Part shown: piece by piece, positions 18,253 through 26,561 of the stretch
Numbering within the stretch: position 1 is the first letter of the stretch
Layout of the letters: each line of letters begins with the position of its first letter
Origin: Streptomyces canus
GTDB lineage: Bacteria; Actinomycetota; Actinomycetes; Streptomycetales; Streptomycetaceae
Assembly: GCF_041435015.1 (NCBI RefSeq)
Contig: NZ_CP107989.1
Coordinates: 4,402,001-4,466,000, forward strand
Direction: 5' to 3'
DNA: 64,000 nt
Made by a program: the position numbers and the translations under genes
Notes under the pieces: generated by a model
The model's database searches: none
What the model was told of the DNA's origin: nothing
What the model saw: only the letters and a program-made list of their open reading frames with translations

Positions 18253-18840
18253 TTACCTACGCCGGTGCAACAACCGGCCCTTGATCACCGTTGCCACGCA
18301 GGTTGTCAGCTCTGGGGTTTCGAAGATCGCGAAAGTGGCCTCGGCCTGGGGGAGCAGAGGGTTGGCGAATGACTCGGAGGTCAGTGAAGGCCGGCCCACG
18401 GGATCCGCGAGCCGTTGCTCGATCGTCAGCCCCGATCGGTGGACGGCGTCGATCACCGCGGGGCGTCGCAGCTCACCCCTCACCGCCACCACCCCGCGCG
18501 CCAGCATCCGCTGCACCCCCCGCCTTGCGCTCGCACCCCAACGGGCGTCGGTCATGCCCAGTGACTCCAGCGCCTCGCCCGAGATCGGCTCGCTGCCCAA
18601 GTCCTCACGCGGGTCCGGATGGTAGGCCTGCTCCAGGAGCTCCGGGCCGTACGGGTTCACCAGGCCCGGGGTGAGAACTCCCGGCCAGCGGCGCACCCTT
18701 GCCGTCGGATGTGCGGCGGCCAGCTCCTCGTAGACCTCTACGGCCGCGAGCCGCCGCCCCTCGACCAGTACCGCCCCACCGGGCAGCGGTGACCGTCCGT
18801 CGCCCGGGATCAGCAGGTCGGCGGTGTGGATCGTCAGCAA
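18253..18840 (-). CDS. Amidohydrolase-like (imidazolonepropionase-domain) protein without metal motif
   Basis: The 195-residue protein resembles the N-terminal part of the amidohydrolase superfamily: an ADLLIPGDGRSPLPGGAVLVEG beta-sandwich segment, then WPGVLTPGLVNPYG. In active members that last block reads PGLVNxHxH; here the two His ligands are replaced (NPYG). The length is about half that of a full enzyme. It starts 8 bp after mqnC from an apparent TTG without a good ribosome binding site, so it is probably coupled to mqnC. Catalysis is unlikely; an accessory role in menaquinone synthesis is speculative. Confidence 0.7.
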   Translation of the reverse strand: MLTIHTADLLIPGDGRSPLPGGAVLVEGRRLAAVEVYEELAAAHPTARVRRWPGVLTPGLVNPYGPELLEQAYHPDPREDLGSEPISGEALESLGMTDARWGASARRGVQRMLARGVVAVRGELRRPAVIDAVHRSGLTIEQRLADPVGRPSLTSESFANPLLPQAEATFAIFETPELTTCVATVIKGRLLHRRR

Positions 18841-18847
18841 GACAGGC

Positions 18848-20047
18848 CTAGTTGGACGCGAGGATCTTCAGCTCGGGATGCGCCGTGCCGCCCGCGATCG
18901 CCGTGGAGGAGATGTGGGACATCACGCGCGCGTCGACGGGGTCGTTCGCCGGGTCGTCGTGGACGACGAGGTGCTCGTACGTGGTGGCGCGCTGGGCCGG
19001 GACCCGTCCCGCCGTACGGATCATGTCGATCATTTCCTGGAGGTTGGAGCGGTGCTTGGCACCGGCCGCCGAGACGACGTTCTCCTCCAGCATGACCGAG
19101 CCGAGGTCGTCCGCGCCGTAGTGCAGCGTCAGCTGGCCCGCGTCCTGGCCGGTGGTCAGCCAGGAGCCCTGGATGTGGGCGATGTTGTCCATGAAGAGCC
19201 GCGAGATCGCGATCATCCGCAGATACTCGAAGATCGTGGCCTGGGTGCGGCCCTTCAGGTGGTTGTTCATCGGCTGGTAGAGGTACGGGATGAACGCCCG
19301 GAAGCCGCCCGTCCGGTCCTGTACGTCACGGATCATCCGCAGGTGCTCGATGCGCTCGGCGTTGGTCTCACCGGTGCCCATGAGCATCGTGGAGGTGGAC
19401 TCCACGCCCAGGTTGTGCGCCGTCTCCATGATCTCCAGCCAGCGCTCGCCGGACTCCTTGAGCGGCGCGATGGCCTTGCGGGGGCGCTCGGGGAGCATCT
19501 CGGCACCGGCGCCCGCGAACGAGTCGAGGCCGGCCGCGTGGATGCGCTGGATGGCCTCCTCCACGCTCACCTCGGAGATCCGGGCCATGTGCTCGACCTC
19601 GGACGCGCCCAGCGAGTGGATCACCAGCTGGGGGAAGTCCTTCTTGATGGCGGCGAAGTGCTTCTCGTAGTACTCGACGCCGTAGTCCGGGTGGTGGCCG
19701 CCCTGGAACATGATCTGCGTGCCGCCGAGTTCGACGGTCTCCGCGCACCGGCGCAGGATGTCGTCCAGGTCGCGGGTCCAGCCCTTGTCCTTGGCGGTCG
19801 GCGGGGCGTAGAACGCGCAGAACTTGCACGCCGTGACGCACACGTTGGTGTAGTTGATGTTCCGCTCGATGATGTACGTCGCGATGTGCTCCGTGCCCGC
19901 GTACCGACGGCGGCGCACGGCGTCCGCGGCGGAGCCCAGCGCGTGCAGCGGGGCGTCGCGGTAGAGGTCGAGCGCCTCCTCCGGAGTGATGCGCCCACCC
20001 TCGGCGGCACGGTCGAGGACGGACTGAAGGTCGGCCTTCTCGGTCAC
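18848..20047 (-). CDS. mqnC: Cyclic dehypoxanthinyl futalosine synthase
   Basis: Radical SAM enzyme that cyclises dehypoxanthine futalosine in the futalosine menaquinone pathway. The 399-residue protein has the 4Fe-4S motif CVTACKFC (Cys70, Cys74, Cys77) and the MqnC/CofH-like segments FQGGHHPDYG (115-124) and AGAGAEMLPERPR. The GTG at 20047 was chosen because the protein's conserved start follows it and the length fits the family. Its substrate comes from the MqnA/MqnE/MqnB steps; mqnA and mqnE are also in the window. Confidence 0.95.
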   Translation of the reverse strand: MTEKADLQSVLDRAAEGGRITPEEALDLYRDAPLHALGSAADAVRRRRYAGTEHIATYIIERNINYTNVCVTACKFCAFYAPPTAKDKGWTRDLDDILRRCAETVELGGTQIMFQGGHHPDYGVEYYEKHFAAIKKDFPQLVIHSLGASEVEHMARISEVSVEEAIQRIHAAGLDSFAGAGAEMLPERPRKAIAPLKESGERWLEIMETAHNLGVESTSTMLMGTGETNAERIEHLRMIRDVQDRTGGFRAFIPYLYQPMNNHLKGRTQATIFEYLRMIAISRLFMDNIAHIQGSWLTTGQDAGQLTLHYGADDLGSVMLEENVVSAAGAKHRSNLQEMIDMIRTAGRVPAQRATTYEHLVVHDDPANDPVDARVMSHISSTAIAGGTAHPELKILASN

Positions 20048-20118
20048 CGGGGCGTGCCTTTCGTCAAGGGTTCGGGCGGTCTCGGCCAGCCTACGCCAGC
20101 CCCCCGACAAGCCCGACC

Positions 20119-20847
20119 TCAGGCCGTGTACGCGCCGATCAGCAGCCCCGCGTACGCCCCCGTGATCAGGAACGGCCCGAACGGGATCGCCGTCTTGCGT
20201 CCCGCCCTGCCCACCAGGACCAGGACACCGCCGTAGAGCGCGCCGAGCAGGAAGCCGGCAAAGGTGCCGAGCAGCACGGTGTCCCAGCCGTACCAGCCCA
20301 GGACCGCCCCCGCCCCGAGCGCCAGCTTCACATCGCCGAAGCCCATGCCGCCGGGGTTGATCCGCCACAGCACCCAGTAGCCGGCGCCGAGCGCGAGGGC
20401 GCCGAACAGGGAGTTCAGCCAGTTCCCGGCGTGCTCGGGCACCAAAGAGACCGCCCCGAGCAGGGCGAGTGCGGCGGCCGCGAGGGGGAGGGTGAGCGGG
20501 TCGGGCAGTCGTCGTACGCGCAGGTCGATGACGGCCAGCAGGACGCCCACGGGGGCGAGCAGCAGCCAGACGGCGATCTCCGGGTGGGTGCCGGTGGCGG
20601 CGGCGAGGGCGGCGCAGAGGAGGGCGGTGACGGTGGAGAGGACCGGGGTGCTGGGGCCGTACGACTGCCGTGTGGCGCATGTCCCGCACCTCGCCCACCC
20701 GAGCCGGCCGCCCAGCGGGTGCCCGTCGGGGCAGGTCTCCCGCCACGGTTCCCCGGACGGGACGGAGTAGCGGTAGGCGGCGCGCGGCAGCAGCGAACCC
20801 GCCGCCGCTCCCCACAGTGCGGCGACGGCGACGAGCAGCTCCGTCAC
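20119..20847 (-). CDS. Prepilin peptidase, A24 family
   Basis: Membrane aspartyl protease that cleaves prepilin-type leaders. The 242-residue protein has several helices, the two family aspartates (Asp108 in AVIDLRVRRLPD; Asp172 in GFGDVK), and an N-terminal cytoplasmic segment with a CPDG...CGTC metal-binding-like pair of cysteines. The GTG at 20847 overlaps the kinase stop by 4 bp. No pilin genes were seen in the window, so the substrate (for example a tad-type pilus elsewhere) is unknown. Confidence 0.9.
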   Translation of the reverse strand: MTELLVAVAALWGAAAGSLLPRAAYRYSVPSGEPWRETCPDGHPLGGRLGWARCGTCATRQSYGPSTPVLSTVTALLCAALAAATGTHPEIAVWLLLAPVGVLLAVIDLRVRRLPDPLTLPLAAAALALLGAVSLVPEHAGNWLNSLFGALALGAGYWVLWRINPGGMGFGDVKLALGAGAVLGWYGWDTVLLGTFAGFLLGALYGGVLVLVGRAGRKTAIPFGPFLITGAYAGLLIGAYTA

Positions 20848-22820
20848 CGCTCGACCTTCGACATCCGCGCCTCGGGGTATCCCTCGGCCTCGCTCTCCGA
20901 CGTGTACTTCAGGTCGTCGCCCACCGCGGTGAGGCGGACGGTGTGGGCGGTGGGGTTGCAGCCGGCGTGGTTGTCCTTCGCGCCGACGGCCGTGGTGACG
21001 AGCTCCGTCTCGGTGACCTGCTTCAGCGTGAGGACGTCGGTGCACTCGGCTCCGATCGCGTCGGTCTGCCGCAGCCGGCCCACCTCCTCGCCGACGCTCA
21101 CCTTCTTGACGGTGATCCGGAAGGTCCCCATCGGCAGGCTCCCGCCGAGACCGCTCCCCTGCCCCTCCCAGGTGCCGAGGTAGCGGGCGGGGACCTCGGA
21201 AGGCCCGCTCGGCGCCGCGCTGGACGGCTGGGAGGATGCGGACGGCGGCGAGGAAGCCGAGGGCAGGGAGGCCGACGGTACGGAACTCGGGGCCGAGGAG
21301 TAGGCGTCGTTGCCGGGTCTGGAACTCGCCGAGTCGTCGTCGCCCCGGCCCGGCAGCAGGTCGAACAGGAACACCGACCCCACGGTCACCGCGGCCAGCG
21401 CCCCCGCGACCGCGAGCGCCACGGTGCAACTCATCCGGCGCCCGCGTCCGTTGTCCCCGGCCGCGGAGGTGGCGGCCACGGAGACGGAGAGCTTCCCGGG
21501 GCCGGGTCGCCGGTCGGAGGGCACCACCGTGTCGTGCGGCGCCGCGTCCCGGGGCTCGGGCACAAGGGGTCCGCCCGTGGTGGCCGACGGCGTGACCGGG
21601 AACGCCGGGGGGCCGGCCGCGGCAGCGGGAGGCGCTCCCGCGGACACCACCGGCATCACCGGCGGCGGCCCGAACGCACCGGCCGAACCCGAGGAACCGC
21701 CCGCACCGGAGGACCCACCCGAGCCCAAGGCTCCACTCGAACCCGACGCTCCACCGGAACCCGATGACCCACCCGAGCCCGAGCGACCACCCGGCCCAAA
21801 CGGCCCACCCGGCCCGGACAAACCCCCCGCTTCCGGCGAAGCCCCTCCCACCGAAGGACTGCTGAACCCCACCGGCCCGGACGCCTGCTCCCCCGTCCGC
21901 TCACCCGTCGCCGCCTCAAGGTTCAGCAGCTGTACGGCACTGCGCCCCAGCTGCTCGACCAGCGCCCCCGGCAGCCATCCCGCCGCCACCAACCGAGCCG
22001 CGCCCTCAGGGGCGATCCGTCGGGCCAGTTCCCCCGGGGTCGGCCGGTCCTGTGCCGACTTGGACAGGCAGGCCCCCACGAGGTCCCGCAACTCGCCGGT
22101 CAGTGATCCGAGTTCGGGCTCCTCGTGGACCACCTTGTAGAGGAGGGAGGCCGAGGAGTCCCCCGGGAAGGGCGGTACCCCCGTGGCCGCGTAGGCCAGC
22201 ACCGCGCCCAGGGAGAAGACGTCCGCCGCGCCCGACACCCCCTTGCTCAGGATCTGTTCGGGGGACATGTAGCCCGGCGAGCCGATGGAGACGCCGGTGG
22301 AGGTCAGGGACGCGGTGCCGTCGGTGGCGCGTGCGATGCCGAAGTCGATGAGGAGGGGGCCGTCGACGGTGAGCAGGACGTTGGAGGGCTTCACGTCCCG
22401 GTGGACCAGCCCCAGTCCGTGCACGGCCACGAGCGCCTCGGCAAGCCCCGCCCCCAGGACGCGTACGGAATGCTCGGGCAGCGGCCCCCCGTCCGTGACC
22501 GCCGAGGTCAGGGAAGGGCCCGCCGCGTACCCCGTGGCGACCCACGGCACCGCCGCCTCCGGGTCCGCGTCGAGGACCGGCGCGGTCCAGGCCCCGCCCA
22601 CTCGCCGCGCCGCGTCGACCTCGCGGCGGAAGCGGGCACGGAACTCCTCGTCGAGCGCGAAGTGCGGGTGCACGATCTTGACGGCGACCGTGCGGCCCCC
22701 GGCACTGCGGCCGAGATAGACCCGGCCCATGCCACCGGAACCCAGTCGGCCGAGCAGCCGGTAGGGCCCCACGGCGGTGGGTTCGTCGACTCCCAGCGGC
22801 TGCATACCGGCCTCCCCCAT
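20844..22820 (-). CDS. Transmembrane serine/threonine protein kinase
   Basis: PknB-type kinase of 658 residues. The kinase domain (about 18-280) has the P-loop GSGGMGRV (27-34), Lys48, HRDVKPSN (140-147) and DFG (159-161), so it should be active. It is followed by a long Gly/Ser/Pro linker encoded by a GC-rich minisatellite-like tract (about 21690-21830), one membrane helix (about 462-487), and an extracytoplasmic domain of about 110 residues after a Ser/Pro spacer. The outer domain has no PASTA repeats; it may be a ligand sensor. Two ATGs (22820, 22805) are possible starts. Confidence 0.93.
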   Translation of the reverse strand: MGEAGMQPLGVDEPTAVGPYRLLGRLGSGGMGRVYLGRSAGGRTVAVKIVHPHFALDEEFRARFRREVDAARRVGGAWTAPVLDADPEAAVPWVATGYAAGPSLTSAVTDGGPLPEHSVRVLGAGLAEALVAVHGLGLVHRDVKPSNVLLTVDGPLLIDFGIARATDGTASLTSTGVSIGSPGYMSPEQILSKGVSGAADVFSLGAVLAYAATGVPPFPGDSSASLLYKVVHEEPELGSLTGELRDLVGACLSKSAQDRPTPGELARRIAPEGAARLVAAGWLPGALVEQLGRSAVQLLNLEAATGERTGEQASGPVGFSSPSVGGASPEAGGLSGPGGPFGPGGRSGSGGSSGSGGASGSSGALGSGGSSGAGGSSGSAGAFGPPPVMPVVSAGAPPAAAAGPPAFPVTPSATTGGPLVPEPRDAAPHDTVVPSDRRPGPGKLSVSVAATSAAGDNGRGRRMSCTVALAVAGALAAVTVGSVFLFDLLPGRGDDDSASSRPGNDAYSSAPSSVPSASLPSASSPPSASSQPSSAAPSGPSEVPARYLGTWEGQGSGLGGSLPMGTFRITVKKVSVGEEVGRLRQTDAIGAECTDVLTLKQVTETELVTTAVGAKDNHAGCNPTAHTVRLTAVGDDLKYTSESEAEGYPEARMSKVER

Positions 22821-22836
22821 AAGGTGCAGATGCAGA

Positions 22837-23879
<1,043 letters not shown>

Positions 23880-23970
23880 AGTCGTTTTCAGACATATGCA
23901 GTTGTGCGGCACTGTTTTCACACTTGCAGGTTCTGGAGCAGGGCAACCCTTTTGGGCCCAAGGAGGGCTT

Positions 23971-24174
23971 ATGGCTACCGGAACCGTGAAGTGGTTCAAC
24001 GCCGAAAAGGGCTTTGGCTTCATCGCCCAGGAGGGCGGCGGCCCCGACGTCTTCGTCCACTACTCCGCGATCAACGCGAGCGGCTTCCGTTCGCTGGAGG
24101 AGAACCAGCAGGTCTCCTTCGACGTGACCCAGGGCCCGAAGGGCCCGCAGGCGGAGAACGTCACCCCCGTCTGA
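23971..24174 (+). CDS. Cold-shock protein, CspA family
   Basis: Small cytoplasmic single-strand nucleic acid chaperone. The 67-residue protein is a complete cold-shock domain with RNP1 (KGFGFI) and RNP2 (VFVHYS) motifs. The ATG at 23971 has a strong AAGGAGG 4 nt after which the start region begins (23960-23966). The long structured leader fits genes of this family, many of which are controlled post-transcriptionally. A rho-independent terminator follows. Confidence 0.96.
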   Translation: MATGTVKWFNAEKGFGFIAQEGGGPDVFVHYSAINASGFRSLEENQQVSFDVTQGPKGPQAENVTPV

Positions 24175-24231
24175 GCGATCCCGTCTCATGGGCGATCCAG
24201 CCTCTGATCCGGACCTGAAAGCAATACCCAA

Positions 24232-24262
24232 GGAGCCCCGCGCCGCACGGTAGCGGGGCTCC
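24232..24262 (+). terminator. Terminator after the cold-shock gene
   Basis: A perfect 10-bp stem (GGAGCCCCGC with GCGGGGCTCC) surrounds an 11-nt loop and is followed by T-rich TGCCTTTGCCTTT. It separates the csp gene from the convergent XRE-cupin gene and could serve both. Confidence 0.85.
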
Positions 24263-24273
24263 TGCCTTTGCCT

Positions 24274-24840
24274 TTACAGGTGCTGCATGACCAGCACGAA
24301 CGTCGTGCCGGGGGTGAGCGCCTCGTACGAATGGGACACGTCTCCCCGATACGTCATGTAGTCGCCGGGCTCCAGCTCGGCCTCCTCCCCCGCCGGTCCG
24401 GCCTTCACCCGCCCCGTGCTCAGGATGAGATGCTCCACGGTCCCCGGAATGTGCGGCTCCGACTCCCGTACGGCCCCGGGTTCGGCCCGCAGGTGGTAGA
24501 TGTCCCGGCGCGCTCCGGGCGGGCTCGCGGAGAGCAGGGTGGCCGCGAACTCGGCCCTTTCCGAGGCCACGGTCGGCCCCTGTCCCGCCCTGATCACCCG
24601 CACGGAAGGCGCCGGCGGCTCCACCAGGGCACTGAACGGCACCCCGAGCGCCACCCCCAGCGCCCACAGCGTCTCCACGCTCGGGTTCCCGCTCGCCGCC
24701 TCCAGCTGGGACAGCGTGGACTTCGCGATTCCGGCGCGCTTGGCCAGCTCGGAGAGGGAGAGCCCGGCGCGGGTGCGTTCACGGCGCAGGGAGGCGGCGA
24801 TCCAGTCCAGGGGGAGCCGGGGCGGCGGGCTGTCGGACAT
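24274..24840 (-). CDS. XRE-cupin transcriptional regulator
   Basis: DNA-binding regulator of 188 residues with an N-terminal helix-turn-helix (about 14-70, LSLSELAKRAGIAKSTLSQLE) and a C-terminal cupin domain (about 110-185, ELEPGDYMTYRGDVSHSYEAL). It is transcribed divergently from azlCD with only about 60 bp between, so it probably controls that exporter in response to a small ligand. GGAG lies 9 nt before the ATG. Confidence 0.9.
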   Translation of the reverse strand: MSDSPPPRLPLDWIAASLRRERTRAGLSLSELAKRAGIAKSTLSQLEAASGNPSVETLWALGVALGVPFSALVEPPAPSVRVIRAGQGPTVASERAEFAATLLSASPPGARRDIYHLRAEPGAVRESEPHIPGTVEHLILSTGRVKAGPAGEEAELEPGDYMTYRGDVSHSYEALTPGTTFVLVMQHL

Positions 24841-24842
24841 GC

Positions 24843-24881
24843 TGTTCGCTCCATCGGTACGATCGTTCGCCTTGACGAACA
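24843..24881. promoter_or_regulatory. Inverted GTTCG half-sites between the XRE-cupin gene and azlC
   Basis: TGTTCG (24843-24848) and CGAACA (24876-24881) face each other, with a further GTTCGC at about 24865 and a TTGACG -35-like hexamer at 24872. They may be operator half-sites for the divergent regulator. Support is limited to sequence symmetry. Confidence 0.3.
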
Positions 24882-24902
24882 GGGCGCCTACCGTCCAGTG
24901 TA

Positions 24903-25577
24903 GTGAACATGCGTACGGCAGAGCGAACAGCCTTGGTCCGTGACAGTGCGCTCGTCTGGCTCGCGAGCGGGGTCGTGGGCGTCTCCTTCGGCGCGATCGC
25001 CGTCACCGGCGGCCTGCCGGTGTGGGTACCGGTGGTGATGTCCCTGGTGGTGTACGCGGGATCCGCCCAGTTCAGCGCGGTCGGGGTGCTGCTGGCCGGG
25101 GGCGGCCCGGTCGCCGCGTCGGTCACCGGCCTGCTGCTCAACACCCGAACGGCCGCCTTCAGTCTCGCCGTCGCGGACATCCTCGGCCCGGGGCGGGTCG
25201 CCCGTCTCCTCGGCGCACACCTGGTCACCGACGAGACGGTGGCCTTCGCCCTCGCCCAGCCGGATCCGGCGCGGCGCCGGGCGGCCTTCTGGGTTTCCGG
25301 GCTCGGCCTGTTCGCCGTGTGGAACACCGGCGTCCTGGCCGGGGCCCTCGCCGGGGACGCCCTGGGCGACACCGGCACCTACGGCCTGGACGCGGCCTTC
25401 CCCGCCGTCCTCGTCGCCCTGGTGCTGCCCGCCCTGCGCGACTCTTCGGCGATACGACGGTCCGCGCTGCTCGGCGCCGCGCTGGCCCTGGCGGTGACGC
25501 CGGCGGTCCCGGCGGGGGTGCCGGTGCTGGTGGCACTCGCGGGCCTGGTCCTCCACGGCGCCAGGAGGCCGGTGTGA
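24903..25577 (+). CDS. azlC: AzlC family branched-chain amino acid exporter subunit
   Basis: Large subunit of an AzlCD-type exporter. The 224-residue membrane protein has helices with the AzlC block SFGAIAVTGGLPVWVPVVMSLVVYAGSAQF near the N-terminus and the conserved LLLNTRTAAF loop. Translation may start at GTG 24903 or ATG 24909; neither has a clear ribosome binding site. It overlaps azlD by 4 bp. Substrate (leucine/isoleucine/valine or analogues) is inferred from the family. Confidence 0.9.
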   Translation: MNMRTAERTALVRDSALVWLASGVVGVSFGAIAVTGGLPVWVPVVMSLVVYAGSAQFSAVGVLLAGGGPVAASVTGLLLNTRTAAFSLAVADILGPGRVARLLGAHLVTDETVAFALAQPDPARRRAAFWVSGLGLFAVWNTGVLAGALAGDALGDTGTYGLDAAFPAVLVALVLPALRDSSAIRRSALLGAALALAVTPAVPAGVPVLVALAGLVLHGARRPV

Positions 25578-25888
25578 GCGCGACGGTCGCGATGATCCTG
25601 GCGCTGGCGGTGGGGACGTATGCCTTCCGGCTGGTCGGACCGGTGCTGCACGGGCGGGTGGAACTGCCGGAGCGAGTACAGGAGTTGCTGGGCGCGGCTG
25701 CCGTCGTACTGCTGGTGGCGCTGCTGGCGACGGGGGCGCTGACGGAGGGCGGCGGTTTCGCGGGGTGGGCACGGCCGGCCGGGGTCCTGGTGGGGGCCGT
25801 ACTGGCGTGGCGGAGGGCGCCGTTCGTGGTGGTGGTGCTGGGGGCGGCGGTCGCAACTGCCGTACTGCGAGCGGCCGGTGTGGCCTGA
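25574..25888 (+). CDS. azlD: AzlD family exporter subunit
   Basis: Small partner of AzlC. The 104-residue protein has about four hydrophobic segments and starts from a GTG at 25574 that overlaps the azlC stop (GTGA). Typical AzlD features are the N-terminal AVGTYAFRLVGPVL and a small size. It should form the exporter complex with the preceding gene. Confidence 0.87.
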   Translation: MSATVAMILALAVGTYAFRLVGPVLHGRVELPERVQELLGAAAVVLLVALLATGALTEGGGFAGWARPAGVLVGAVLAWRRAPFVVVVLGAAVATAVLRAAGVA

Positions 25889-25919
25889 GTGTCAGTGGGG
25901 GCCGCTAGGGTCCCCGGCC

Positions 25920-26558
25920 ATGACCGACACCGACTTCGTGACCGCCACCCGCACCTTCTACGACACCGTCGCCGAGGACTACGCCGAGCAGTTCCGGGAC
26001 GTTCTCACCGTCAGTCCCCTGGACCGGGTCCTGCTGGACGGGTTCGCCGAGTTGGTGGGGGACAGCGGACGGGTCGCCGACCTGGGCTGCGGGCCCGGCC
26101 GGGTCACGGGATACCTGGCCTCCCTCGGGCTGTCCGTCTTCGGCCTCGACCTGTCGGAGTCGATGCTGGCCATCGCCCGCCGGGAGAACCCGGGGCTGCG
26201 GTTCGAGCGGGGCTCGATGCTGGAACTGGATCTCCCGGACGGGGCGCTCGCCGGTGCCCTGTCCTGGTACTCGTCCATCCACACCCCGGTGGACGAACTC
26301 CCCCGCCTGTTCGCCGAGTTCCACCGCGTGCTGGCACCGGGCGGGCACCTCCTCGTCGCCTTCCAGGCCGGCGACGAGGACCGGCACCACGACCGGCCCT
26401 GGGGACGCCCCGTCGCGCTGACCTTCCTGAGGCGGCAGCCGGAGCAGATCATCGGGTTGCTCCGCGCGGCCGGGTTCGCGCTCGTCTCGCGGACAGTGCG
26501 CGAACCCGGCCCCGAGGAGGTGTCGCAGCAGGCCTTCCTGATCGCCCACCGCCCCTGA
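25920..26558 (+). CDS. Class I SAM-dependent methyltransferase
   Basis: Methyltransferase of 212 residues with the SAM loop VADLGCGPGRVTGYL (about 50-64), an acidic LDLSESML motif 2 and a post-motif RVLAPGGHLLVAFQ. Substrate unknown. The ATG at 25920 is preceded by TAGGGT ending 9 nt upstream and no Shine-Dalgarno sequence, suggesting a leaderless transcript starting close to the ATG. It follows azlD by 31 bp but may have its own promoter. Confidence 0.88.
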   Translation: MTDTDFVTATRTFYDTVAEDYAEQFRDVLTVSPLDRVLLDGFAELVGDSGRVADLGCGPGRVTGYLASLGLSVFGLDLSESMLAIARRENPGLRFERGSMLELDLPDGALAGALSWYSSIHTPVDELPRLFAEFHRVLAPGGHLLVAFQAGDEDRHHDRPWGRPVALTFLRRQPEQIIGLLRAAGFALVSRTVREPGPEEVSQQAFLIAHRP

Positions 26559-26561
26559 CGC

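Noticed and set aside
21690..21830. CRISPR-like repeat tract
   Set aside because: It is a GC-rich Gly/Ser-coding minisatellite inside the kinase linker, without spacers of uniform length. No CRISPR array was seen anywhere in the window.
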